Shown here piece after piece: positions 7,888-14,971 of a DNA stretch of 20,922 nucleotides. Numbering within the stretch: the first letter of the stretch is position 1; every line of letters starts with the position of its first letter. The DNA is from CAYLZO01 sp964387775. GTDB lineage: Bacteria > Chloroflexota > Anaerolineae > JAAYZQ01. The translations under genes were made by a program, and so were the position numbers. Below the pieces are notes generated by a model. That model was not told where the DNA came from and ran no database searches. It saw nothing but the letters and a program-made list of their open reading frames with translations. The stretch lies in contig CAYLZO010000072.1 of NCBI GenBank assembly GCA_964387775.1, positions 1 through 20,922 on the forward strand, given 5' to 3'.

Positions 7888-7916
7888 ATTGTACCCTGTT
7901 CTGGCCCATTTGTCAA
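7888..7916 (-). promoter_or_regulatory. Sigma-70 promoter of the regulator-degV unit
   Basis: On the minus strand TTGACA (7916-7911) and TACAAT (7893-7888) are separated by exactly 17 bases: a perfect -35 and a 5/6 match at -10. Transcription would begin near 7880, giving a leader of about 40 bases before ATG 7841. Confidence 0.85.
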
Positions 7917-7919
7917 TCA

Positions 7920-7946
7920 GGAGACAACGTAAAAAAGGGAGACAAC
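7920..7946 (-). repeat. Direct repeat GTTGTCTCC x2 upstream of the -35 box
   Basis: On the minus strand GTTGTCTCC occurs at 7946-7938 and again at 7928-7920, 18 bases apart start to start and separated by a C/T-rich run. The second copy ends 3 bases before the TTGACA of the regulator promoter, a suitable place for an activator or autoregulatory site. Confidence 0.5.
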
Positions 7947-7966
7947 CAGCGGAGCCCGCCCTGCTG

Positions 7967-8416
7967 TCAAGCGACAGGTATTTTATCGTCAGCAGGCGCA
8001 GGACGCGAAGCGGCGGCGGGCGCCATCTCGACGACGATGCCACCGGTGGCCCGCGCGAGAAAATTATAGGCCAGGCCCACCAGGGCGATGACGCCTGCCA
8101 GAAGGGCACCGCTCACCAGGGCCAGGACCAGGACGCCAAAGATCAACACCGGCAGCGAGGCAGCCGCCACCACCTGCAACACGTCCAGCACCCGCTCCAG
8201 CCCCAAGAGGTGCACAAAATCGAGGCGGGCGAGTTCCTGGCCCAGCAGGCGGACGGGCACGTCTTGCCAGCCCTCCAGCCAGCGGCGCACCACCAGGGCC
8301 AGGCCCAGGCTGAGCACGCCGCAGAAGAGGCTGGGCAGAAAAGCGGCTACAGCCCCCAGCAGGCAGCCCATCCGGCCCAGGGATTTTAGACTCACGCGCT
8401 GGATGGTGACTTTCAT
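7967..8416 (-). CDS. Small membrane protein, DUF3566-like
   Basis: With the ATG at 8416 (GGAGG nine bases upstream) the product is 149 residues; an in-frame ATG at 8497 would read through a repeat and is rejected. The pattern is a short polar start (MKVTIQRVSLKSLGRM), then hydrophobic helix one (LLGAVAAFLPSLFCGVLSLGLALVV). A polar loop of ~55 residues, a second long hydrophobic segment (LPVLIFGVLVLALVSGALLAGVIALVGLAYNFLA) and a tail with ATGGIVVEM follow. The order V-S-L-x-S near the start and YNxxxxxTGGIxVxx at the end resembles DUF3566 proteins, whose function is unknown. The gene sits between the glgA unit and the degV unit on the same strand. Confidence 0.65.
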   Translation of the reverse strand: MKVTIQRVSLKSLGRMGCLLGAVAAFLPSLFCGVLSLGLALVVRRWLEGWQDVPVRLLGQELARLDFVHLLGLERVLDVLQVVAAASLPVLIFGVLVLALVSGALLAGVIALVGLAYNFLARATGGIVVEMAPAAASRPAPADDKIPVA

Positions 8417-8442
8417 GGGCTTTGGCCTCCGCCAGAAAAGTG

Positions 8443-8501
8443 TTGCGTATTGCGTATTGCGTAATGTACGGCGAGATACGGAATAGGCAATGCGCAATAC
8501 G
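8443..8501. repeat. TTGCGTA tandem repeat with inverted copy
   Basis: Three perfect tandem copies of the 7-mer TTGCGTA occupy 8443-8463. CGTATTGCG (8453-8461) is repeated inverted as CGCAATACG (8493-8501), so the stretch can fold into a hairpin. It lies between the HIT-family gene stop (8504) and the next minus-strand gene. It may act as a processing or weak termination site, or be a dispersed intergenic repeat. Confidence 0.7.
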
Positions 8502-8503
8502 TT

Positions 8504-9595
8504 TTACGTTTCCCGCATCGCCTCGGCCACCCGGAACGGGTCCGTGGTGACGACGCTCTGGGCAAACATCTCCATCGAGCCGACGTCGGAGCGGCGGTTG
8601 GCCGGATCGCCCCGGTCGATGAGCCGGACAACGAGGGGAAAGCCCGTCCAGTCCTCTGCCACCGGGGCCAGGGGCGGCTGATAGACCACCAGGTTAAAGC
8701 TACGCACGCTGAGCCGGGCCACGAACGCCTGCAAGGCCAGGTACAGGGCCGCCGTAAGGTCCGCGCCCAGGTCGGGCGCGACGATGTGCGTCTCCTTCTC
8801 CTTGAAGGGGGTCAGGGTGGGAAAGACAGCCGCCGCACCGTGGTGCGTGGCCAGGCCCAATGAATCGTACACGGCGACCAGGTCGTCGAAATAGTTCGCC
8901 CCGTGCTGCGCCCGGTAGTTCAGGGCCGCCCGGCGCCAGGCTTCGACCTTGGCGTAGTGCATGCCCTGGGTTACGATCATCTGGGCGTGGCCGTGCAGGA
9001 TCGAGGCGCCGCTGCGCCACAGGCAGTTCCACAGAAAGAGGGGATAGCGGGCGGGCGGGTCGGCCTGGTGGGCTGCCTGCGCCCAGCGTTGCGCTGTATC
9101 CACGTAATCGGCCACCTGCTCGGCGGTGAAGCGCAGGGGATGGTGCTCGTCGAAAACCACGACGGCGTGCCAGCCGTCGTATTTGGCCACGTTGGAGGCG
9201 CTGACGCAGAATTCACCCGTGACCCGGCCAAAAGGGTCGGCCGGCGTGCCCTCCAGCGGACGGCAAAAGGGTCCGCCCTCCGTCTCGCGGATCACCTCTT
9301 CCACGTCGGCGGCACCGGGCGGGGCTTCGATGGGCTGGCTGGCCCGCAGCTCGTTGAACAGCGCCCCCTCCCAGGTCACCTGGTTCGTCACTTTGACGAT
9401 GCGCTGCCGGCGGACGGCCGCCACCGAGCCGAACTGGCCCTCGATCCAGGCCTCCATGGCGGCCGGCGGCGCGAGACGACCGGTAACGACGTCAAGGCAA
9501 AAGATGCGCTCAAAGCGTGCTCGATCCTCGCCCGGCAGCGCCGCGACGAGGTCGGCCAGATCGGCGATGCGGCGGTCTGCACCGGCCTCGGTCAC
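8504..9595 (-). CDS. GalT-like HIT-superfamily nucleotidyltransferase/phosphorylase
   Basis: GTG at 9595 overlaps the glgA stop in the tetranucleotide GTGA, indicating translational coupling and giving 363 residues; an earlier ATG at 9691 would overlap glgA by 100 bases. The product resembles galactose-1-phosphate uridylyltransferases: SNVAKYDGWHAVVVFDEHHPLRFT mid-protein, then LHGHAQMIV with the HxHxQ catalytic triad at residues 201-205 (the first His of the pair is the expected nucleotidylated residue in some GalT numbering, the second in others). The usual GalT HPHxQ has Pro between the histidines; here it is Gly. Only a partial Cys pattern (GPFCRP, GEFCVS) remains of the GalT metal site. 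The substrate is not determinable. Coupling to glycogen synthase favours NDP-glucose or sugar-1-phosphate exchange in polysaccharide metabolism. Confidence 0.82.
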   Translation of the reverse strand: MTEAGADRRIADLADLVAALPGEDRARFERIFCLDVVTGRLAPPAAMEAWIEGQFGSVAAVRRQRIVKVTNQVTWEGALFNELRASQPIEAPPGAADVEEVIRETEGGPFCRPLEGTPADPFGRVTGEFCVSASNVAKYDGWHAVVVFDEHHPLRFTAEQVADYVDTAQRWAQAAHQADPPARYPLFLWNCLWRSGASILHGHAQMIVTQGMHYAKVEAWRRAALNYRAQHGANYFDDLVAVYDSLGLATHHGAAAVFPTLTPFKEKETHIVAPDLGADLTAALYLALQAFVARLSVRSFNLVVYQPPLAPVAEDWTGFPLVVRLIDRGDPANRRSDVGSMEMFAQSVVTTDPFRVAEAMRET

Positions 9596-11091
9596 GAAGG
9601 CACCTGGTATTTGTCCAGGCCCGGACGAGAAATGCGGCTGGCGATGGCCCGGCGGTAGAGTTCGACGTACTTTTGCGCCGAGCGATCCCACGAAAAGTCG
9701 GCGCTCATGCCCCGGAGCTGGATCTGGCGCCAGACGTCACGGTGCTTGAAGGTCTCGACGGCGCGGACGATGGCGGCAAAGAGCGCCCAGCGGTCGTAGG
9801 GCTCGAAAACGAAGCCGATGCCCTGGCCCGTGCGTGGATCAAAGTCCTGCACGGTGTCGGCCAGGCCGCCGGTGGCCCGCACCACGGGCACGCTGCCATA
9901 GTGCATGGCGATGAGCTGGCCGGTGCCGCACGGCTCGAAACGGCTGGGCATGAGGAACATGTCGCTCCCGGCATAGATGCGCTGGGCCAAGGGCGCGTTA
10001 AAGGTCAAAAAAACGGCTGCCTGGCGTGGATACTGCTGAACCATGCGGCTGAACAGGTCGTGATAGTGCTGGTCGCCCGTGCCCAGGAGCACGAACTGCA
10101 CCCCCAGGTCGAGCACGTGGTCAATGGCGTCGCCCAGGATGTCAAAGCCTTTCGAGTCGGTCAGGCGGGAGATGATGCCGAGGAGGGGCAGGTTGGCGTC
10201 CTCGGGGAGCTTGGCCTCCCGCTGGAGGGCGAGTTTGTTCTCCACCCGGCGATCCAGCGAGGAGGCGTCATAGTTGGCCGCGATGTGGGGGTCGGTGGCC
10301 GGATTGTTCATCTCGTAGTCGATGCCGTTCACAATGCCAAAGAGCCGGTCACGCCGGTCTCGCAGCAGGGGGTCGAGCCGCTCGCCGTAAGCCGGGGTCA
10401 AGATCTCCTGGGCGTAGGTCTCACTGACGGTGCTCACCAGGTTGGCCCAGTAGATGCCCCGGCCCATCAAGTCCACGACCTCGTTCAGGTCGGCCATCTC
10501 GGGGTGATAGATAAAGCCCCACTCGTCCAGGCCGGCGATTTCGAGGACGCGGTGGCCAAAGATGCCCTGGTAGGCCAGGTTGTGGATGGTATAGATGGTC
10601 ACGACGTCCTTGAAAAAGGGATCGCCCTCGTAGATGGTCTTCAACCAGTTGGGCACGATGGCCGTGTGCCAGTCGTGGCAGTGAATGACGTCGGGCTGCC
10701 AATCCAGGTGCCTCAGGGCTTCTAGCGCGGCCCGGCAGTAAAAGATAAAGCGGTCGGCGTCGTCAGGGTACATGTAGATGCCCTCCCGATCGAAATACTT
10801 GGCGTTTTCGACCAGGTACACGGGCACGCCGTCGCCGATGATCCCCCGCACGACGCTGGCCGGTTCGGTGGTGCGGTGGACGGGCACGTCGAACTCGGGG
10901 ACTACTTCTTCCAATTGGAACTTGACCGGATCGATGCGCCCGTAGCGGGGCATCGCCACGCGAACGTCGTGTCCCAGGGCCTTGACGGCCTTGGGCAATG
11001 CACCGGCTACGTCGGCCAGGCCACCGGTCTTGGCAAAGGGCACCACTTCGGCGGCGAGGAGGAGAATTTTGAGCGATTCGTTTTCGGTCAT
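9592..11091 (-). CDS. glgA: Glycogen (starch) synthase, GT5
   Basis: GlgA extends alpha-1,4-glucan chains from ADP-glucose (or UDP-glucose) in the cytoplasm. The 499-residue product is typical. KTGGLADV, the sugar-nucleotide-binding loop, is at residues 21-28, HCHDWHT at 137-143, IYTIHNLAYQG at 166-176, and the catalytic-site motif SRFEPCGTGQL at 383-393 with Glu386. ATGGLADTV follows at 406-414. ATG at 11091 is preceded by GGAGGG about ten bases upstream. The downstream HIT-family gene overlaps its stop by 4 bases. No glgB, glgC or glgP is present in the window. Confidence 0.96.
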   Translation of the reverse strand: MTENESLKILLLAAEVVPFAKTGGLADVAGALPKAVKALGHDVRVAMPRYGRIDPVKFQLEEVVPEFDVPVHRTTEPASVVRGIIGDGVPVYLVENAKYFDREGIYMYPDDADRFIFYCRAALEALRHLDWQPDVIHCHDWHTAIVPNWLKTIYEGDPFFKDVVTIYTIHNLAYQGIFGHRVLEIAGLDEWGFIYHPEMADLNEVVDLMGRGIYWANLVSTVSETYAQEILTPAYGERLDPLLRDRRDRLFGIVNGIDYEMNNPATDPHIAANYDASSLDRRVENKLALQREAKLPEDANLPLLGIISRLTDSKGFDILGDAIDHVLDLGVQFVLLGTGDQHYHDLFSRMVQQYPRQAAVFLTFNAPLAQRIYAGSDMFLMPSRFEPCGTGQLIAMHYGSVPVVRATGGLADTVQDFDPRTGQGIGFVFEPYDRWALFAAIVRAVETFKHRDVWRQIQLRGMSADFSWDRSAQKYVELYRRAIASRISRPGLDKYQVPS

Positions 11092-11201
11092 GGGCCAGCG
11101 TCCCTCCGATCCAATCGGTTGAAAGTGGCACCGAGTCTAGCACATCTTGGGGGTTTTGGCAAGTGGGCGCGTGGAACCGTGAACGATGCCCATGACCCAT
11201 C

Positions 11202-11243
11202 AATAATAAACAACAGGCCCCCACCTGTGCAGTGAGAGCCTGT
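11202..11243 (-). terminator. Rho-independent terminator of tRNA-Asn
   Basis: On the minus strand a 12-bp stem (two G-U pairs) joins 11243-11232 to 11224-11213 around a 7-base loop, then TGTTTATTATT follows. It starts 15 bases after the tRNA 3' end. Confidence 0.85.
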
Positions 11244-11258
11244 CCCCGCCCCAATCCC

Positions 11259-11334
11259 TGGCTCCTCGGGTAGGACTTGAACCTACAACCAACCGGTTAA
11301 CAGCCGGCCGCTCTGCCGATTGAGCTACCGAGGA
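11259..11334 (-). tRNA. tRNA-Asn (anticodon GTT)
   Basis: The 76-base minus-strand sequence folds as a complete cloverleaf. The 7-bp acceptor is TCCTCGG with CCGAGGA, the D arm contains GCTC...GAGC-type pairing, and the anticodon loop CTGTTAA carries GTT. The T arm is GTAGG/TTCAAGT/CCTAC. Discriminator base is G and the CCA end is encoded. It stands alone between glgA and rpoD. Confidence 0.97.
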
Positions 11335-11344
11335 ACGCGAAGCC

Positions 11345-11373
11345 ATTATACTCAAACCGACCCGAAGTGTCAA
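11345..11373 (-). promoter_or_regulatory. Consensus sigma-70 promoter of tRNA-Asn
   Basis: On the minus strand TTGACA (11373-11368) and TATAAT (11350-11345) are both perfect with a 17-base spacer. The -10 ends 10 bases before the mature tRNA 5' end, so the precursor leader is only a few bases long. Confidence 0.92.
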
Positions 11374-11419
11374 ATCATCGGTCGCGGTTAGATATTAAAT
11401 CGGCTTCTCTTGACCAAGT

Positions 11420-11450
11420 GGGGATTGCTTCGCTGCGCTCGCAATGACAG
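11420..11450. repeat. Dispersed repeat, TGTCATTGCGAG type
   Basis: GGGGATTGCTTCGCTGCGCT followed by CGCAATGACAG contains an internal inverted repeat (ATTGC...GCAAT) around a TTCGCTGCGCTC core. On the minus strand its end reads CTGTCATTGCGAGC, matching in type the TGTCATTCTGAG end at 16588. It lies in the short gap between rpoD and the tRNA promoter and contains no gene. Confidence 0.6.
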
Positions 11451-11477
11451 GCATGCCATTTTCACCTTGAAAAGGTA

Positions 11478-12746
11478 CTAACCTAAATAGTCACGGAGCT
11501 TGCGGCTGCGCAGGGGATGCCGCAGCTTGCGCAGGGCCTTGGCTTCGATCTGGCGGATGCGCTCCCGGGTGACGCCAAAAGCCTGGCCCACCTCTTCCAG
11601 GGTGTGACCCCGGCCATCCTTGAGACCGAAACGCATCTCCAACACTTTTCGCTCTCGATGGTTCAGTGAGTCCAGAATCCTGCCCATCTGTTCGCGGAGA
11701 AGCTGTTTTGACGTGGCGTCGTCCGGCTCGGGGATGTTCTCGTCCTTGATAAAGTCGCCGAGGTAGCTGTCCTCCTCGCTGCCCACCGGCATCTCCAGCG
11801 ACATCGGCTCCTGCGAGATACGGATGATCTGCTCGACGCGACTGACCGCCCGCCGCAGCTTGCGCTCCAGGATCGGGTCAAGCCGCTCGTCGTCATCCAG
11901 CGCCTCCTGGATGGCATCCCGCTCTTCGTCCTCAAGGCCCACCGTCCCGCTCATCTCCGGATCGAGGACCACGTCGCGGGGTGTGGCGTCCCGCCCCAGT
12001 TCCTGTTGCAGCCGACGCTGAGTGCGGATCAGGTGGCTGATCGTCTCGACCATGTGGACCGGAATGCGGATGGTGCGCGCCTGGTCGGCGATGGCCCGGC
12101 TGATGGCCTGCCTGATCCACCACGTGGCATAGGTCGAAAACTTGTAACCCATGGTGTAGTCGAACTTTTCCACCGCCTTCAACAGGCCGATATTGCCCTC
12201 CTGGATCAGATCAAGGAAGGACAGCCCCCGTCCGTTGTAGCGCTTGGCTACGCTCACCACCAGGCGCAGATTGGCCTCCGCCAGGTGGCGCCGCGCGCCA
12301 TTCCCGGCGAGCACCAACGCCTGCAATTCGGCAATTTCCTCGGGCGACAGCGAGTCCTCCTCCTCCTCCAGCCGCCGTTTTGCCTCATCCCCGGCCTCCA
12401 GCGCCTTGGCCAGCCGCACCTCATCCTCCGCCTTGAGGAGATCCACCTTGCCGATCTCGCGCAGGTACATGCGGACCGGATCGCTCGTGCTCGATAGGCC
12501 GCCGTCCAGGTCCTCGAGCGACTCGACCTCCTCGCCTTCTCCCATCTCCTCTTCGAGGGCCCGCAGGTCGGTGAGACGCGGCTCTTCCTCCGCCTCGACC
12601 TCCATCATGGCAATGTCCAGGTCCTCAAAGAGATCGCGGAGCTCGTTGCCTTCCTCGAACTCCATGTCCCCATTCGAGCTGGAGTCCTGCTCCAGCTCGA
12701 CGTCATTTGTTTCTCGTTCCAACTCGGGTACCAATTCCTCAACCAT
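11478..12746 (-). CDS. rpoD: Primary RNA polymerase sigma factor (RpoD/SigA)
   Basis: A 422-residue group 1 sigma-70 factor that directs RNA polymerase to housekeeping promoters. A very acidic N-terminal region (1-85) stands in for region 1.1. Region 1.2 (DPVRMYLREIGKVDLL) begins at residue 89. Region 2 has ANLRLVVSVAKRYNGRGLSFLDLIQEGNIGLLKAVEKFDY and the melting/-10 motif YKFSTYATWWIRQAI (201-215). Region 4 has LEEVGQAFGVTRERIRQIEAKALRKLRHP (383-411), the -35 reader. Region 3 is unusual: between GRDATPRDVV and VEQIIRISQEPMSLE there is an additional charged segment (about residues 262-303). It is the promoter-proximal successor of dnaG (34-base gap), the classical order in macromolecular-synthesis operons. 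Confidence 0.97.
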   Translation of the reverse strand: MVEELVPELERETNDVELEQDSSSNGDMEFEEGNELRDLFEDLDIAMMEVEAEEEPRLTDLRALEEEMGEGEEVESLEDLDGGLSSTSDPVRMYLREIGKVDLLKAEDEVRLAKALEAGDEAKRRLEEEEDSLSPEEIAELQALVLAGNGARRHLAEANLRLVVSVAKRYNGRGLSFLDLIQEGNIGLLKAVEKFDYTMGYKFSTYATWWIRQAISRAIADQARTIRIPVHMVETISHLIRTQRRLQQELGRDATPRDVVLDPEMSGTVGLEDEERDAIQEALDDDERLDPILERKLRRAVSRVEQIIRISQEPMSLEMPVGSEEDSYLGDFIKDENIPEPDDATSKQLLREQMGRILDSLNHRERKVLEMRFGLKDGRGHTLEEVGQAFGVTRERIRQIEAKALRKLRHPLRSRKLRDYLG

Positions 12747-12780
12747 AGACCCTACCTAGCACCTGTCTCAACAACCCCTC

Positions 12781-14715
12781 TCACTCCTCGCCAAAGGGAA
12801 CGCGGACGGCCGCATCTTCGCGCTGCCGGCGTCCCGAGATAGAACGCGCGTTGATCGCCTGCTGCACCCGCCTGATCCGCAGCGCAGACTGGCTGATCAA
12901 CGGGGCATAAGTCTCGGCAGACTCGAGATCGCGCGCGTCCTCCAGCAAAAAACGCAATTCCTGTATCTGACGCTGTAGATTCCGCACCCGGAGCCGGGCT
13001 ACGGCATCGAGGACCCCATCGCGTAACAACTCCTCCGGGACTTCTGGCTCCTGTTCTTGGACCTCCACGAGGTGCGCGACGCGCTCCTGCAAACTCTCGG
13101 CCAGCGTATCGTAAAAGGCACCCCGCACATCGGGCGCGCCCCCGCCGGCCAGCCATCCCCGCCAGGCTTCCAAAATGGCCCGATCTTCAGCCCTCCTCAG
13201 GTCGTCGGCCGAAAAGCCGGCCTCCCCGCTGCCCTCCATCGCCCCATCCACCTGGGCCAGCAGCCGGGGATGGTGCAATACGGCCGCCAGGCAGTGCTCG
13301 TCCAGGGTTAGCGCCGCTTTCTGCGGCTTGCCGATGGCCCGCCTGGGCTGCGGGCGGCGAGGCTGCGGTTGGCGGCCGCCGGCCCGGCGGATCTGCTCCC
13401 AGAGCGACCGCTCGTCCACCTGGACCATGCGGGCCAGCTGCTGCAAGTAGTGGGTCCTCTGCACGCGGTCTCCCACTTCGGCCACCAGCGGGCCGAGGGT
13501 GCGCACCGCCTCAGCTTTGCCCTTGGCCTCGCCCAGGTCCAGGTCGGCCGTCAGCGCCTCAAAATAGTAATCCATGACCGGCTTGGCCTTGCCGACCAAC
13601 TGCGCCCACTGCGACGGGCTCTCGCGGATCACCTCGTCGGGGTCGCGGCCCGCCGGCAGGGAGACGATGCGCAGGTCGGCCGCCAGCCGGTCTTCGAAGC
13701 GGATGAGGCCCCTCGGCGTGGGCACCGGCACCACTTCGCGATCGGCCACCTGGCGGGCCACGTCGAGGCCGCGCAGCGTGGCCCGATCGCCGGCCACGTC
13801 CGAATCGAGGGCCAGGACGAAGCGCTGGGTGAAGCGCTTCAACTGCTTGAGCTGGGCCTCGGTCAGGGCCGTGCCCATCTGGGCCACCACGTTGTCGATG
13901 CCGTGCTGGTGGGCCATCAGCACGTCCATATAGCCCTCGACGATGACCACCTCGCCGGCCGTCCGGATGCCGCGCTTGGCCTCGTCGAGACCAAAGAGCA
14001 CACTGCTCTTGTCAAAGAGGGGCGTCTGCGGCGAGTTCAGGTACTTGGGCACGCCGTCGCCCAGGACGCGGCCCCCAAAGCCGATGGTCCGCCCCCGGTG
14101 GTCCCGGATGACAAAGATCACGCGGCCCCGAAAGCGGTCGTAGTAGCCGCTGCCGTCCTCCCGCTCGACGATCACGCCGGCCTCGGCCAGGTCCTCCTGA
14201 GCATAGTTTTTACTCGTCAGGTAGCGGAGCAGGCCATCCCAGCGATCCAGGGCGTAGCCCACCTGGAACCGCGCAATCGTGTCTTCGTTCAGGCCCCGCT
14301 TTGCCAGGTAGGCCCGCGCCCGCGCCCCCTCGTCGCTGTTGAGCAGCAGGTGATGAAAATAGGTGGCCGCCGATTGGTTGATCTCGCGCAGCAGGTCCAG
14401 CCGCTGCTGTTGCTCGGCCGCCTGCGGGCTGAGGGGCTCCAACTCCACGCCGGCCCGCCGGGCCAGGATTTTGAGCGCCTCGCCAAAACTGAGGTTTTCC
14501 TGCTTCTGGACAAAGGTGAATACGTCGCCGCCCGTGCCACAGGCGCCGAAGCAGTGCCACGTGCCCGTCTCGGGAAAGACGACGAAGGACGGCGTCTTTT
14601 CGCTGTGAAAGGGGCAAAGGCCCTTGTAGTTTCGTCCCGCCTTTTTCAGTGGCACGTAGCCCTGAACGACCTCGACGATGTCCAGGCGGTCCTTCACCTC
14701 GTCAACGACACTCAT
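12781..14715 (-). CDS. dnaG: DNA primase
   Basis: DnaG makes RNA primers at the replication fork with the replicative helicase. The 644-residue product has the CHC2 zinc domain at the N-terminus (C34, H37, C55, C59 in LCPFHSEKTPSF...WHCFGACGTGGD) and the RNA-polymerase core with FRGRVIFVIRDHRGRTIGFGGR (195-216). The Toprim catalytic residues are in VIVEGYMD (257-264) and LALDSDVAGD (301-310). A basic, Gln/Pro/Arg-rich linker (GRQPQPRRPQPRRAIGKPQ) precedes the C-terminal helicase-binding helices. ATG at 14715 fits the family start MSVVDEVKDRLDIVEVV. rpoD follows after 34 bases, so the two are likely co-transcribed. Confidence 0.97.
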   Translation of the reverse strand: MSVVDEVKDRLDIVEVVQGYVPLKKAGRNYKGLCPFHSEKTPSFVVFPETGTWHCFGACGTGGDVFTFVQKQENLSFGEALKILARRAGVELEPLSPQAAEQQQRLDLLREINQSAATYFHHLLLNSDEGARARAYLAKRGLNEDTIARFQVGYALDRWDGLLRYLTSKNYAQEDLAEAGVIVEREDGSGYYDRFRGRVIFVIRDHRGRTIGFGGRVLGDGVPKYLNSPQTPLFDKSSVLFGLDEAKRGIRTAGEVVIVEGYMDVLMAHQHGIDNVVAQMGTALTEAQLKQLKRFTQRFVLALDSDVAGDRATLRGLDVARQVADREVVPVPTPRGLIRFEDRLAADLRIVSLPAGRDPDEVIRESPSQWAQLVGKAKPVMDYYFEALTADLDLGEAKGKAEAVRTLGPLVAEVGDRVQRTHYLQQLARMVQVDERSLWEQIRRAGGRQPQPRRPQPRRAIGKPQKAALTLDEHCLAAVLHHPRLLAQVDGAMEGSGEAGFSADDLRRAEDRAILEAWRGWLAGGGAPDVRGAFYDTLAESLQERVAHLVEVQEQEPEVPEELLRDGVLDAVARLRVRNLQRQIQELRFLLEDARDLESAETYAPLISQSALRIRRVQQAINARSISGRRQREDAAVRVPFGEE

Positions 14716-14875
14716 GGTCTCTCGCAGCAGACTCCCTTTCCGCCAGCGGCCCAGCTAGACAACGTACATCGGTACGTGTGGAGGAACCAGGACGAATCGG
14801 TGCGGCGCCCGTCCAGGCCAACGCGGAATCATATCCAATCCAGAATTCCTGGTGAACTACTTCTCGGCCGCCTTT

Positions 14876-14904
14876 ATTCTACCACAAAATGGGAGGGCAG
14901 CCAA
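14876..14904 (-). promoter_or_regulatory. Candidate dnaG-rpoD promoter
   Basis: On the minus strand TAGAAT (14881-14876) is preceded at 17 bases by TTGGCT (14904-14899), 4/6 at -35 and 5/6 at -10. The -35 falls inside the terminator hairpin of the upstream kinase genes. The leader to dnaG would be about 150 bases, containing an ACGTAC/GTACGT inverted repeat at 14762-14777. Confidence 0.4.
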
Positions 14905-14917
14905 AGAATGGCTGCCC
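14885..14917 (-). terminator. Terminator after the kinase pair
   Basis: GGGCAGCC (14895-14902) and GGCTGCCC (14910-14917) form a perfect 8-bp stem with a 7-base loop. On the minus strand TCCCATTTTGT follows. It lies 55 bases past the stop of the second thymidylate-kinase-like gene. Confidence 0.65.
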
Positions 14918-14971
14918 CCGCGTTGCAACGATGTGGTTCTTGGGCTAAGGACGTTCGTGCCGATCTGGCCG

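Noticed and set aside
7842..7916. Upstream start (ATG 7916) for the HTH regulator
   Set aside because: That ATG overlaps the -35 box of the gene's own promoter, so it would not be transcribed.
8443..8501. CRISPR-like repeat array
   Set aside because: The 7-base tandem units have no spacers and there are no cas genes in the window.
9596..9691. Upstream start (ATG 9691) for the GalT-like gene
   Set aside because: It would overlap glgA by 100 bases, whereas GTG 9595 gives a standard GTGA coupling overlap and removes non-family residues.
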